From NCBI GenBank assembly GCA_963786295.1, contig CAWAYV010000027.1, forward strand, positions 304,236 to 368,235: a stretch of DNA of 64,000 nt, in the 5' to 3' direction. Source of the stretch: JACCZX01 sp963786295. Its GTDB lineage: Bacteria > Pseudomonadota > Gammaproteobacteria > Burkholderiales > Burkholderiaceae_F. Numbering within the stretch: the first letter of the stretch is position 1; every line of letters begins with the position of its first letter. Both the position numbers and the translations under genes were made by a program. The notes beneath the pieces are model-generated. The model had not been told where the DNA came from. It saw only the letters and a program-made list of their open reading frames with translations, and did not search any database. Shown one piece after another: positions 27,013 to 35,543 of the stretch.

Positions 27013-27948
27013 CTAAGTCGCGCTTCTGGGCAATTCGGCCTCTTGCAATTCACTCTTGTCGCGCAGCTTCAGCGCCACCAGCGCAACGCCGGCACACGTC
27101 ACTGCGACGCCGAGCGCAGTCAACCACGTCGGATAAATGCCGAACATCAGCCATTCAAGTGCCACCGCAATGATGGGCGTCAGGTAAAGCAGGCTAGTCA
27201 CGCGCGTTGCTTCTCCGCGACGCATCAGCGTGTGCAGCGCATTCACCGCGAAGATAGAAGCAAAGATCACCAGGAAGCCGATCGCCGCCAGAAGCTGCCA
27301 CGAGACTTCAAACCGGAAGTCCTCGACGGCGACTGCAAGCGGCGCGATGAGCAACAGGGTGACCGCAAACTGCACGACCGATGCTGCGCGCAGGTCGACA
27401 GCCGGGCAGAAGATGCGCTGATACAGCGTGCCGGCGGTAATCGCGGCCAACGCAATCAGCACCGCAGCCAGCGACGCCGTACTCATCGCGTCCAGATCGA
27501 TCTTGTGCCAGACGACCAGCGCTACGCCCGCCAGTCCGAGGAAGACGCCGGTCCATTGCCAGCGGCTTAGTCGCTCTCCGATAAACGGACCCGCCATCAC
27601 CGCGGTCACCAACGGCTGCAAGGCGAGTACCAACGCCGTAATGCCGGCCGACATTCCCAGGTACTGCGCGTAGTGGCTTCCGCCAAGGTTGACCGCGTGC
27701 ATTAACAAGCCGGCGGCGGCAACGTGCAGCCACTGCGTTAGCGAGTCGGGCCAGCGCGGCCGCACCGCCAACGCGATCGGAATGACGAGCAGCATGCCGA
27801 ATGCAAAGCGCAGCGTAAGGAACGTAAACGGCGGTGCGTACTGCAAGCCAACCTTCGTCGCCAGGAAGCCGGACCCCCAGACAACGACGAAGTACCAGGC
27901 GAGCCACGAGCTAGAACTGCGATGCGGCGAAACGGTCACAGGCGGCAT
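27013..27948 (-). CDS. DMT family (EamA) transporter
   Basis: Permease of 311 residues with ten predicted membrane segments in two EamA repeats (WYFVVVWGSGFLATKVGLQYAPPFTFLTLRF in the first; TRVTSLLYLTPIIAVALEWLMFGIYPTWLTALGV in the second). Probably an amino-acid or metabolite exporter, substrate unknown. First gene of a minus-strand run DMT-MFS-chaC-pdxH with minimal spacing. Divergent from ahpC. Confidence 0.9.
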   Translation of the reverse strand: MPPVTVSPHRSSSSWLAWYFVVVWGSGFLATKVGLQYAPPFTFLTLRFAFGMLLVIPIALAVRPRWPDSLTQWLHVAAAGLLMHAVNLGGSHYAQYLGMSAGITALVLALQPLVTAVMAGPFIGERLSRWQWTGVFLGLAGVALVVWHKIDLDAMSTASLAAVLIALAAITAGTLYQRIFCPAVDLRAASVVQFAVTLLLIAPLAVAVEDFRFEVSWQLLAAIGFLVIFASIFAVNALHTLMRRGEATRVTSLLYLTPIIAVALEWLMFGIYPTWLTALGVAVTCAGVALVALKLRDKSELQEAELPRSAT

Positions 27949-27995
27949 TGTTGCAGACGCCGGCGACTGCCTATCGCCAACATTGCAAATAACAA

Positions 27996-28024
27996 TCGAA
28001 CAAGTAGATATTGATAGCTATAAA
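27996..28024 (+). promoter_or_regulatory. Candidate ahpC promoter with adjacent ATAGCTAT palindrome
   Basis: TCGAAC (27996-28001) and TATAAA (28019-28024) are spaced by 17 bp, a fair sigma-70 promoter 45 bp before the ahpC start. The 8-bp palindrome ATAGCTAT (28014-28021) overlaps the -10 region, and ATAG/CTAT are the half-site words of OxyR binding sequences. AhpC genes are commonly under OxyR control, but a full four-part OxyR site is not evident. Confidence 0.35.
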
Positions 28025-28069
28025 CTACGCCTCATCTACATCTCTCAAAACCTAATGTTGGAGCAGCTA

Positions 28070-28645
28070 ATGAAAACAGTCGGTCAGCAACTCGATTCCT
28101 TCCGCGTCGTCGGCGTCAAGCCGGGTTTTAACCATCACGAAGAAAACGGCGTCAGTGCGTTCGAAGACATCGACGAGCGCTCGTTCGCCGGAAAGTGGAA
28201 GGTCATCTATTTCTATCCGAAAGACTTCACGTTCGTTTGCCCGACCGAAATCGTTGGTTTCGCGAAGCTGGCGAACGATTTCGAGGATCGTGATGCCGTG
28301 TTGCTCGGCGGCTCGACCGATAACGAGTTCGTCAAGCTGGCGTGGCGGCGTGACCACAAGGATCTTGATCGACTGAACCACTGGATGTTCGCCGACACCA
28401 CCGGTTCGCTGGTCGATATGCTCGGCGTGCGCGACGTGAAGGAAGGCGCCGCGCTGCGTGCGACGTTCATCGTCGATCCGGATAACGTGATCCAGCACGT
28501 GTCGGTCAACAATCTGAACGTCGGCCGCAGCCCGGAAGAGATCCTGCGCGTGCTCGACGGCCTGCAAACCGACGAGCTGTGCCCCTGCAACCGCGCGGTC
28601 GGAACGGCAACTCTGACGCCGGTGGCCGCCAGCGTTGCCCACTGA
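28070..28645 (+). CDS. ahpC: Peroxiredoxin AhpC (alkyl hydroperoxide reductase)
   Basis: Two-Cys peroxiredoxin of 191 residues that reduces hydrogen peroxide and organic peroxides. The peroxidatic cysteine is Cys57 in YPKDFTFVCPTEIVGF. The C-terminal DELCPCNRAVG supplies the resolving cysteine. This form, paired with AhpD directly downstream, resembles the mycobacterial AhpC/AhpD system rather than AhpC/AhpF. The start ATG at 28070 has GGAG 7 bp upstream. Confidence 0.95.
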   Translation: MKTVGQQLDSFRVVGVKPGFNHHEENGVSAFEDIDERSFAGKWKVIYFYPKDFTFVCPTEIVGFAKLANDFEDRDAVLLGGSTDNEFVKLAWRRDHKDLDRLNHWMFADTTGSLVDMLGVRDVKEGAALRATFIVDPDNVIQHVSVNNLNVGRSPEEILRVLDGLQTDELCPCNRAVGTATLTPVAASVAH

Positions 28646-28662
28646 CGGAGCGAGCAAACGCG

Positions 28663-29196
28663 ATGGACTACATCAACGAAATCAAAGCGCTGATTCCCGA
28701 CTACGCGAAGGACGTGCGCATCAATCTGGACGGTGCGCTCGGCCGTTCATCGCTGCCGGCCAATGAAGCCGCTGCCGTCGCCCTGGCAGCGGCCTATGCG
28801 GCACAGGCTTCGCGCCTGGTGGCGATCATCCGCAGCTCGAGCGCAGCGCCTGAGGTCGAAAAGAACGCGGCACTCACCGCGGCAGCGCTGATGGGGATGA
28901 ACAACGTCTGGTATCCGTATGTCGAGATGACCGGCGACGCGGAATTGAAAGCGTTGCCGGCGCAATTGCGAATGCAGGCATACGCGACGCACGCCGGAGT
29001 CGATAAACGCCTGTTCGAGCTCTACGCGCTAGCCGCCTCGATTGTCGGCAAATGCCACTTTTGCGTGCAGTCGCACTACGCTTTGTTGAAGCAGGGCGGT
29101 ATGAGTACCGAGCAACTGCGCGACGTGGGCCGCATCGCGGCCGTCGTTATGGCGGCAGCGAACGCGATCGCGATTGAGGAAACAGCGACAGCGTGA
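28663..29196 (+). CDS. ahpD: AhpD alkylhydroperoxidase
   Basis: Carboxymuconolactone-decarboxylase-fold protein of 177 residues that reduces oxidised AhpC. The redox motif is VGKCHFCVQSHYALLKQGG (CxxC plus His). NNVWYPYVEMTGDAELKALPAQLRMQAYATHAGVDKRLFELYALAAS matches AhpD over its length. It lies 17 bp after ahpC in one operon. Confidence 0.95.
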   Translation: MDYINEIKALIPDYAKDVRINLDGALGRSSLPANEAAAVALAAAYAAQASRLVAIIRSSSAAPEVEKNAALTAAALMGMNNVWYPYVEMTGDAELKALPAQLRMQAYATHAGVDKRLFELYALAASIVGKCHFCVQSHYALLKQGGMSTEQLRDVGRIAAVVMAAANAIAIEETATA

Positions 29197-29239
29197 CCGC
29201 GCTCGTTAGCACGCTCGCAGCCGCGGGTTTGCTCGAGCG

Positions 29240-30133
29240 CTATCGAACCAGTAACAACGCGACGTCGCACGCTGCGGCGACGCGCGTTGTGACCGATCCC
29301 AGAATCGCGGCTTTAAACGCGCCGTGTCCGTGCGAGCCCATCACCAGCAGGTCGAGCTTTTTCTTCTTTGCGTAGTCGGCGAGTTCATCGCCCGCATTGC
29401 CGTGAAGGCGCACTTCGCCGGCGGGCACACCGGCTTTTTTCAACAGCTTGCGCACCGGCGCAACGGCCGATTCGAACTGTTTGTCCTGCAACGCGCTCAT
29501 TTCATCGGCCGAAAATGCGGGCAGTGCGAAACCCGCCACGTCGGGCATGCTAGCGCTCGCAAAGTCTTGCACGACATGCAGTACGGTCAGTTTTGGATCA
29601 GCACCGAACAGCTCGCCGTGCCGCAAAACGTATTTGACGGCCGTGCGCCCGTACTTGCTTCCGTCCACCGCGATGCCCACCTTCAGCGAATCCGCTGGCG
29701 GTGTTTGCTTCGCCTGGATGATCAGCACCGGCGTGGTCGTACGCGCCATCACGGCATTGGTCACCGAGCCGAACAGCAGTCGCCGCAGACCCGAGTGGCC
29801 GTGCGAGCCGATCACTATCAGGTCGGCCTTGCTTTTCGCAGCCACAACGCTGATTTGCTCAGCGGGTTGGCCGACCGCATAGCGTTCCGACACGTTTAAG
29901 CCCGCATCCTGAAGGCGCGACAGCGCGGGTTTTAGGACTATTTCCGCCTCGTCCTGGTGATACTTGGACACAGCTTTCCGGCCGGCTGAGCTTACGACGT
30001 ACACCGGCACCGGCGGCTGTACGTTGAGCAGCAGCACTTCGGGATCGACTCCAATCAGCGACGATCGCGATGCCACAAATTCGACCGCCGTGCGGCTGAA
30101 TTTGCTGCCGTCGATTGCCACGAGGACTTTCGT
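29240..30133 (-). CDS. Tandem universal stress protein (two UspA domains); start codon reads ACG
   Basis: Two UspA domains in one polypeptide of about 297 residues. Each has the ATP-binding signature: VIGSHGHSGLRRLLFGSVTNAVMA in the first and VMGSHGHGAFKAAILGSVTTRVAA in the second, and each begins with an AIDGSK or AVDGSK strand. The first recognised start is GTG 30121, which would remove the first residues of strand 1 and has no ribosome site. Twelve bases upstream, ACG at 30133-30131 sits 6 bp after AAGGGAG (30146-30140) and would give T/M-KVLVAIDGS, the normal N-terminus. So the start is probably an ATG changed or misread to ACG, or a true non-canonical start. Confidence 0.85.
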   Translation of the reverse strand, partial: TKVLVAIDGSKFSRTAVEFVASRSSLIGVDPEVLLLNVQPPVPVYVVSSAGRKAVSKYHQDEAEIVLKPALSRLQDAGLNVSERYAVGQPAEQISVVAAKSKADLIVIGSHGHSGLRRLLFGSVTNAVMARTTTPVLIIQAKQTPPADSLKVGIAVDGSKYGRTAVKYVLRHGELFGADPKLTVLHVVQDFASASMPDVAGFALPAFSADEMSALQDKQFESAVAPVRKLLKKAGVPAGEVRLHGNAGDELADYAKKKKLDLLVMGSHGHGAFKAAILGSVTTRVAAACDVALLLVR

Positions 30134-30208
30134 CGCCGACTCCCTTGCTGAGCAGGAACAGTCTAAATCAGCCCGCTAAAATTCGCCTCCGCAAATTCGG
30201 GAGGATGC

Positions 30209-31150
30209 ATGCAACCGGCGGAAAAGGAATCGATTCTGACGATCGCGTTGCTCTCCGCGTTTGCCGACGGTGAGCAACACGACTCGGAACGCAGTGAAGT
30301 GCGCCGTGCCGCCGATGCGCTCGCTGCGGAGTTAAATGCGCCGGAGCTCTATCAGCGCGTGCTGATGAAACGCACCGATATCGATGCGGCTGCGTCGAAG
30401 CTGCAGTCGACCGAAGCGCGCACGCTGGCCTATGAAATCGCGGTCGGCGTGTGCGAGGCCGATGGCTTGCGCAACGAGGCTGAAACCCGATTTCTGGCGC
30501 AGCTGGGTAACACGCTGGGTCTTGCGCAGCCCGCGATCGCCGGCATCGCTGCGACTGCAGATGCGCTGGCGACGGCGCCGATATCCGGTTTGGCGGCACC
30601 GGCGGGTACCGTCGTCGCGGCGGCCGCGTCGATCGACGCGGCCGAAATGGATTCGATCATCATCAAAGCAGCGACTATCAACGGCGCGTTGGAGCTGCTG
30701 CCGCAGTCGCTGGCGTCGATGGCGATCATCCCGCTGCAGATGAGACTGGTGTATCGGATTGCCAAGGCACATGGTTACGAACTTGATCGCGACCAGATCA
30801 AGGATTTGCTCGCGACCCTTGGCGTCGGCATGGCCGGCCAGTATCTCGAGCAGGTGGGACGCAAGTTGATCGGCGGTCTGCTAGGCGGGGTCGCGGGCGG
30901 ATTCATGGGCTCGGTCGCGCGCGGTACGACCGGCGTCGCGTTTTCTTTTGCGACCACGTATGCGATCGGTCAAGTGGCGCGGCGCTATTACGCCGGCGGC
31001 CGGACGATGAACGCCGAGCTGTTGAGGCAGGCCTTTGACGATTTACTGCAACAAGGCCGCGCGCTGCAAGCCCGCTACGTGCCGCAAATCGAACAACAGG
31101 CGCGCGCGATCGACGTCGGGCGTTTGGTTCAGTTCGTAAAGGCGGCGTAA
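30209..31150 (+). CDS. TerB-like / DUF697 protein
   Basis: Protein of 313 residues. The N-terminal third (ILTIALLSAFADGEQHDSERSEVRRAADAL; VGVCEADGLRNEAETRFLAQLG) has the double acidic-helix pattern of TerB-like domains. The middle (MAIIPLQMRLVYRIAKAHGYELDRDQIKDLLATLGVGMAGQYLEQVGRKLIGGLLGGVAGG) matches DUF697, which contains membrane-active Gly-rich helices. The role is unknown; DUF697 is often linked to envelope-associated GTPases, none of which is nearby. Single gene, divergent from the stress protein. Confidence 0.75.
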   Translation: MQPAEKESILTIALLSAFADGEQHDSERSEVRRAADALAAELNAPELYQRVLMKRTDIDAAASKLQSTEARTLAYEIAVGVCEADGLRNEAETRFLAQLGNTLGLAQPAIAGIAATADALATAPISGLAAPAGTVVAAAASIDAAEMDSIIIKAATINGALELLPQSLASMAIIPLQMRLVYRIAKAHGYELDRDQIKDLLATLGVGMAGQYLEQVGRKLIGGLLGGVAGGFMGSVARGTTGVAFSFATTYAIGQVARRYYAGGRTMNAELLRQAFDDLLQQGRALQARYVPQIEQQARAIDVGRLVQFVKAA

Positions 31151-31185
31151 GCGAGCGATTGATGCCGGCGCTAGGAGCGTCCGCC

Positions 31186-32316
31186 TCACGCAGTGCGCCG
31201 CTGCCCCATCTCGCGCCGGATCCAATCGTGCAAATGGATCATGCCGTCTTCGTGCGGCGTGTGATACGGGCCGACGTCGTCTTCGCCTGCCAGCCATAAC
31301 GCGCGCCGGCCGCGTTGCAAACGCGTGCAGATTTGTGCGTCCTCCGCGGCGGACTCGGCATACGCGGCCTGGTGCGCGTCGACAATCTGCCGCTCGAACG
31401 CCTGCACTTCTTCCGGGTAGTAAAACTCGACGACGTTGGTCGTCGACTCCGGCGAGCGCGGAATCAGCGTGCTCACGACGAGGCAGTACGGATACCACTC
31501 GAGCATCACGTTCGGGTACAGAATCGACCAGATCGTCCCGTATTTCGGTAGCTCGCCGCCCGAGTATTCCAAAATCGTGTCGCGATAGCGCTGATAGTTC
31601 GGTGATACCTGCGACTTCAATCCGTCCTTGATGCCGAGGATCTGATAGCTCCAGCGGTCGCCGAAGCCCCACTCGTAGTTGTCCGGATCGACCCACTTCT
31701 GTAACCCTGGGTGCATCGCTTCGACGTGGTACAGCTCGAGATAGATTTCGAGAAACGCCTTCCAGTTGAATGGACACTCTTCGACGATCGCCTTTTCGAA
31801 GACGTAGCTGCCGTAGTCATAATCGGGTGCAAGCGGAAAGTCTCGCAGATCGATGTTTGGATCGCGCGGGCCTGCAAACAGCAAGCCATTCCAGCGTGCG
31901 AGCGACGTCCGCGGCAGCGAACAGTCGGGGGTGACATCGAAGTCGGTTGCACCCAGCAGCTTGCCGTTCAAATCGTACGTCCAGCGATGCAGCGGGCACA
32001 CGATATTCGCGTTGTTGCCCTTACCGTCGAGCAAAAGCCCCTGCCGGTGCCGGCACGTGTTCGACAGCAGGTTGACTCCGTTGGGGCCGTGCACCAGCAC
32101 CTTGCCGTGCTCGGTCGATGGCAGCGTCATGTAGTCGCCAATTTCGGGCACCATCAGCTCGCTGCCGGCGTAGTTCGGGCCGGGCACGAACAGATGCTGC
32201 AGCTCGCGCTCGAACCATCCGGCATCGAAATACGATGCGATCGGCAGCGGCGCCGTGCGCCCGAGCAGCGTGGCGTCGAGATTCGAACGGCGCGATAGCG
32301 ATTCCGGTGCGTTCAC
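31186..32316 (-). CDS. Rieske [2Fe-2S] ring-hydroxylating oxygenase, alpha subunit-like
   Basis: Rieske non-haem iron oxygenase of 376 residues. The Rieske centre is CRHRQGLLLDG ... CPLHRWTYDLNGKLLG (C-x-H, C-x2-H). The mononuclear iron region is FNWKAFLEIYLELYHVEAMHPGL. I choose the GTG at 32316 (9 bp after the upstream stop), giving MNAPESLSRRSN; a longer frame to 32358 overlaps that gene. No reductase, ferredoxin or beta subunit is nearby, so it probably uses a shared reductase. It is the last gene after the zinc metallopeptidase and an anchored unknown protein. Substrate not determinable; aromatic acids or quaternary amines are both possible. Confidence 0.9.
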   Translation of the reverse strand: MNAPESLSRRSNLDATLLGRTAPLPIASYFDAGWFERELQHLFVPGPNYAGSELMVPEIGDYMTLPSTEHGKVLVHGPNGVNLLSNTCRHRQGLLLDGKGNNANIVCPLHRWTYDLNGKLLGATDFDVTPDCSLPRTSLARWNGLLFAGPRDPNIDLRDFPLAPDYDYGSYVFEKAIVEECPFNWKAFLEIYLELYHVEAMHPGLQKWVDPDNYEWGFGDRWSYQILGIKDGLKSQVSPNYQRYRDTILEYSGGELPKYGTIWSILYPNVMLEWYPYCLVVSTLIPRSPESTTNVVEFYYPEEVQAFERQIVDAHQAAYAESAAEDAQICTRLQRGRRALWLAGEDDVGPYHTPHEDGMIHLHDWIRREMGQRRTA

Positions 32317-32324
32317 AGTTGATC

Positions 32325-32972
32325 TCACAGACGCGCGATGCGCAACTCTTCCAGCCACATGATCTCGCAGTCGCGATCGCCGGGGGTAACCGACGTGTTG
32401 GCCGTGCGGCCTCCGGCATCGCGCACATTGACCAGCTTGCCGCGCAGCGTGACGAGTTCACCGTGCCGCACGCGTCGCAGCTGGTCGTAGATCGTAGTCG
32501 ACGCGGGAATCACGTGCACATTGGTGATGTAGGGTGCGTAGCGATCGAATTCCGCTTGCGTCATCGCATTGCGGGGTCGCGGAAACAGCGCGCGCATGCC
32601 GTTGCTGACGCCTTCGTGCGAAAAGTTGAACAGGCGAACGTTGGCGCTATCGGTCATCGGGCCGAAGCCGAGCCCGATATCGTGCGTTGCCGGCCGCAGA
32701 CCCGGTACCCAGTTGACCAGCGATTGATGCGGCTTGAAGCGTTCGATGTGCAACACGCGGCCGCGTGTTTCGAATTCCGCCACGGGCAAGAGCGTGCTGC
32801 CATCAGCCGCGCGGATCGGGTTGGTGTCGCTTAAAGGCTTGACGATATACGCGCCGACGTCGGAGCGTCCGGCCAGCACGTCGACGGAGCCGGGCCGGTC
32901 AACCCACGCCCAAACCGCGCCAACGATGCCTACGGTCAGCGCGGCGCCGGCCGCGAGATCGCGCGCGTTCAC
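32325..32972 (-). CDS. Membrane-anchored protein of unknown function
   Basis: Predicted 215-residue protein not recognised. The N-terminus has one hydrophobic segment (LAAGAALTVGIVGAVWAWV, residues 5-23) with the bulk likely outside the cytoplasm. Visible in the body are SLVNWVPGLRPATHDIGLGFGPMTDSANV, RYAPYITNVHVIPAS and VTLRGKLVNVRDAGGRTANTSVTPGDRDCEIMWLEELRI; the last part has the look of a small beta-barrel. The GTG start overlaps the metallopeptidase stop (GTGA), and the Rieske gene starts 9 bp after it, so all three are coupled. Confidence 0.75.
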   Translation of the reverse strand: MNARDLAAGAALTVGIVGAVWAWVDRPGSVDVLAGRSDVGAYIVKPLSDTNPIRAADGSTLLPVAEFETRGRVLHIERFKPHQSLVNWVPGLRPATHDIGLGFGPMTDSANVRLFNFSHEGVSNGMRALFPRPRNAMTQAEFDRYAPYITNVHVIPASTTIYDQLRRVRHGELVTLRGKLVNVRDAGGRTANTSVTPGDRDCEIMWLEELRIARL

Positions 32973-33808
32973 ACCCCTTCGAACGTGTTGCAAGCAGTTA
33001 TCTGACCGCTCTTCATGCCCGTCATGAACCAACGCATTCGCTGCTCGGAGCTGCCGTGCGTAAAACTCTCGGGAACGATCTGGCCCTGGGTGCGGCGCTG
33101 AATGTTGTCGTCACCGACGGCCGCCGCGGCGCGCATCGCTTCTTCGACGTCGCCGGCTTCGAACAGCTTGCGATTGTTCGCGTGGTGTGCCCAGACGCCG
33201 GCAAAGCAATCGGCCTGCAGCTCGAGCCGCACCGATAGCTGGTTGGCCTGCGCTTCGCTCGCGCGCTGCCGCATCGCCTGCACCTTTTCCATGATGCCGA
33301 GCTGATTCTGTACGTGATGGCCGACTTCGTGCGCGATGACATAGGCTTGCGCCGTATCGCCCGGCGCCTTGAAGCGCTGCTGCAGTGCTTTGTAAAACGC
33401 CAGATCGATGTAAACGCTTTGATCGAGCGGGCAATAGAACGGCCCCATCGCCGATTGGCCGGTGCCGCACGCGGTTCGCGTTGCCTGCTCGAAGATGACA
33501 ACCTTGGGTTCGCGGTAGTTGCGCCCAAGCTGCTGGAACAGGGCGTTCCATGTTTTTTCGGTGTCAAGCAGCACGCCCGAAACGAACTGGCCTTCAGCGT
33601 CGGTCGGCGCCTTCGCTGGCCCCTGCGGCGCCCGGGTTTGCTGCACCGTCTGCGCTGTTTCCGCCAGCCCGAGAATGACGCGCGGATCGATGCCGAACAT
33701 CAATCCGACGACGACCAGAACAATAGTTCCAATGCCGCCGCCAATCAGTCCGCCGCGGCCCATGCCGCGCCGATCTTCAACGTTCGAACTCTGCCCTTCG
33801 ATCCGCAT
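32969..33808 (-). CDS. YpfJ-type neutral zinc metallopeptidase
   Basis: Membrane-anchored predicted metallopeptidase of 279 residues. A Gly-rich stretch and one transmembrane helix (GGGIGTIVLVVVGLMFGI) are followed by the peptidase domain with the zinc motif VIAHEVGHHVQNQLG and downstream RLELQADCFAGVWAHH. FYCPLDQSVYIDLAFY and HGSSEQRMRWFMTGM are family marks. ATG 33808 has GGGGAG 7 bp upstream. Heads the operon with the anchored unknown protein and the Rieske oxygenase. Confidence 0.92.
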   Translation of the reverse strand: MRIEGQSSNVEDRRGMGRGGLIGGGIGTIVLVVVGLMFGIDPRVILGLAETAQTVQQTRAPQGPAKAPTDAEGQFVSGVLLDTEKTWNALFQQLGRNYREPKVVIFEQATRTACGTGQSAMGPFYCPLDQSVYIDLAFYKALQQRFKAPGDTAQAYVIAHEVGHHVQNQLGIMEKVQAMRQRASEAQANQLSVRLELQADCFAGVWAHHANNRKLFEAGDVEEAMRAAAAVGDDNIQRRTQGQIVPESFTHGSSEQRMRWFMTGMKSGQITACNTFEGV

Positions 33809-33859
33809 GCTTGCTCCCCGTGTCAGCACGGGGATTCAAGCACAGAGCGGGCCAGCGCG

Positions 33860-34234
33860 CTATCTATCGCCGTGTCGATCGTGGCGATCGTGGCGATGAT
33901 GCTGCCAGTGGCGGTGGTGCCAATAATGCCGGTAATGACCATGGCCGCGATATCCGCCGACGAAATGCGGCGGTGCGAAATAGCGCGGAGGTGGCACGTA
34001 AACCACCCGCGGCGGTGCATAACCGTAATGACGCGGGTAATGAACCGGCACCGGCTGATACACCGGCACAGGCTGGTAGACCGGCAGCGGGAAGTGTGGC
34101 GCGCCGATTCGAATCCCGAACTCCGGTGTGCTAACTCGGACCGAGACGCTGTTTGCCTGCGACGCAGACCAGGGAGCCATGGCCGCGATCACCAAAGCGC
34201 TGAATGAAGCACCGATCCAAAATTTGCGTTTCAT
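33860..34234 (-). CDS. Secreted His/Tyr/Pro-rich protein
   Basis: Small exported protein of 124 residues with a signal peptide cleaved near WSASQA. The mature part has a short repeat PVYQPVPVYQPVPVHYP, then a Tyr/Pro region, and ends in a basic His-rich tail (YRGHGHYRHYWHHRHWQHH and following His-Asp-Arg repeats). The His clusters suggest metal binding or a wall- or polymer-interacting role, but no defined family function is known. Its promoter region has repeated GTTACA boxes. Confidence 0.7.
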   Translation of the reverse strand: MKRKFWIGASFSALVIAAMAPWSASQANSVSVRVSTPEFGIRIGAPHFPLPVYQPVPVYQPVPVHYPRHYGYAPPRVVYVPPPRYFAPPHFVGGYRGHGHYRHYWHHRHWQHHRHDRHDRHGDR

Positions 34235-34246
34235 CGTTGATCTCCT

Positions 34247-34318
34247 AGGTGTTACAGGAGATTCAACGAGGCGTTACACGAGCCAGCCGACGGCCGTTCG
34301 TTTCAAGGTGTAACACCT
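34247..34318. promoter_or_regulatory. Repeated GTTACA boxes upstream of the His-rich protein gene
   Basis: AGGTGTTACA (34247-34256) and GGCGTTACAC (34270-34279) place GTTACA words 22 bp apart in direct orientation, about two helical turns. A third, reversed copy lies in the near-palindrome AGGTGTAACACCT (34306-34318). Direct GTTACA-like repeats are typical of OmpR/PhoB-family regulator sites. The first box is 13 bp upstream of the start codon at 34234, so it is in or near the leader. Confidence 0.45.
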
Positions 34319-34327
34319 GCGATGCAG

Positions 34328-35344
34328 CTACGCCAGCGCCAGGCCGGCCTTTTGCAGCCGCCATACAGCAAGCAAATCGCGCTCGCGTTCGCGCGTCAAC
34401 TTGCCGATGCGCCGCTTATCGTCGTGCTCGGGAATGCCGGCTTCGAGAATGTCGCTGATGGTGACCGCCATCGGACGCGTGCGCAATCCGTTGCGCCGCG
34501 CGCGCGTGGTGTCGACCGCGTGAAAACCGCGCGTCTGCGGATCATGCGTCGGAATCCAAAGCGGTAGCTCGGTCCACGGCTGCACGCCCTCACGCTCGAG
34601 AAATTGTTGATCGACCCAGTCGATCTCGACGTCTTCTCCCGAGATCCAGCGAGACGTATCGAGCAGTTCGCCGAAGGTTGCACCTTCATTCGGACCGGTC
34701 GCGTTAAACGCGCCGCTGGCACGCACCATGATGAGCCGCATGATCAGCGCCGCCAGATCGCGCGCGTCAATGAATTGGATCGGCGTGTCGGGGGAGCCGG
34801 GCGCCAACACCCGCCCACCGGCGCAAATGCGCCACGGCCAGTAAGAAAAACGGCCGGTAGGGTCGTGCGGTCCGACGATCAAACCCGGCCGGATCAATAG
34901 CGCCTGCTGCCCGAACGCGCGGGCGACGGTCCGCTCGCACTCGGCTTTTAGCGGACCGTAGTTCGCACCGTTGATCGTTTCGCGATTGACCTCGGCGGCC
35001 GTGGCGAGGGGGTCCTGCTCGCGAATTGGCACGTTGGCGAACGAGGCGTACGCCGATACGCTCGAGATGAAAACGTAGCGCTCGCAACTGTCGTACAACG
35101 CGGCACAACTCGCTTCCACATCTTGTGGCCGGTAGCCGCAAGTGTCGATCACGGCGTCCCACTTGCGTCCCATTAACAGGTGCAAGTCTTCCAGTCGGTC
35201 GCCGACGATCCACTTGACTCCAGGCGGCCACCAGTTGCGCGATTGGCCGCGATTAAAGACCGTCACTGAGTGGCCGCCTTCGAGCGCTGCCTGCAGCAGC
35301 GCCTGCCCGAGGAATACCCCGCCGCCGATGATTAGCAAGTTCAT
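34328..35344 (-). CDS. NAD-dependent epimerase/dehydratase family protein
   Basis: Extended short-chain dehydrogenase of 338 residues. The nucleotide-binding N-terminus is LLIIGGGVFLGQALLQAALEGGHSVTVFNRG, the Ser is in FISSVSAYASF and the Tyr-Lys pair in NYGPLKAECERTV. LIRPGLIVGPHDPTGRFSYW is also family-typical. The variant glycine pattern (GGGVFLG) and the chloroplast-stem-loop-binding-like C-terminal region mean that the substrate is unclear. Divergent from the glucokinase operon. Confidence 0.88.
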   Translation of the reverse strand: MNLLIIGGGVFLGQALLQAALEGGHSVTVFNRGQSRNWWPPGVKWIVGDRLEDLHLLMGRKWDAVIDTCGYRPQDVEASCAALYDSCERYVFISSVSAYASFANVPIREQDPLATAAEVNRETINGANYGPLKAECERTVARAFGQQALLIRPGLIVGPHDPTGRFSYWPWRICAGGRVLAPGSPDTPIQFIDARDLAALIMRLIMVRASGAFNATGPNEGATFGELLDTSRWISGEDVEIDWVDQQFLEREGVQPWTELPLWIPTHDPQTRGFHAVDTTRARRNGLRTRPMAVTISDILEAGIPEHDDKRRIGKLTRERERDLLAVWRLQKAGLALA

Positions 35345-35543
35345 AGCGGCATCTTAGGGTTCAAACGGGTGAAGGAAAATTACCGTAGATGCGGGTTCAG
35401 CCGCCGCAAAACGGCCAACCGCTGCCGGCCGTCGCTTGGCTCCCGTGAGCCTGAATCTTGCTCTGTTGATCATGGCTGGCGGATCGGTCGCACGTCCGCA
35501 GTGGCCGACCGCCTTGGTTAAACCAACAGGACGACCCAACTCC

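Noticed and set aside
33314..34207. 297-aa plus-strand open frame
   Set aside because: Antisense shadow of the zinc metallopeptidase and His-rich protein genes, both of which have clear motifs and ribosome sites.
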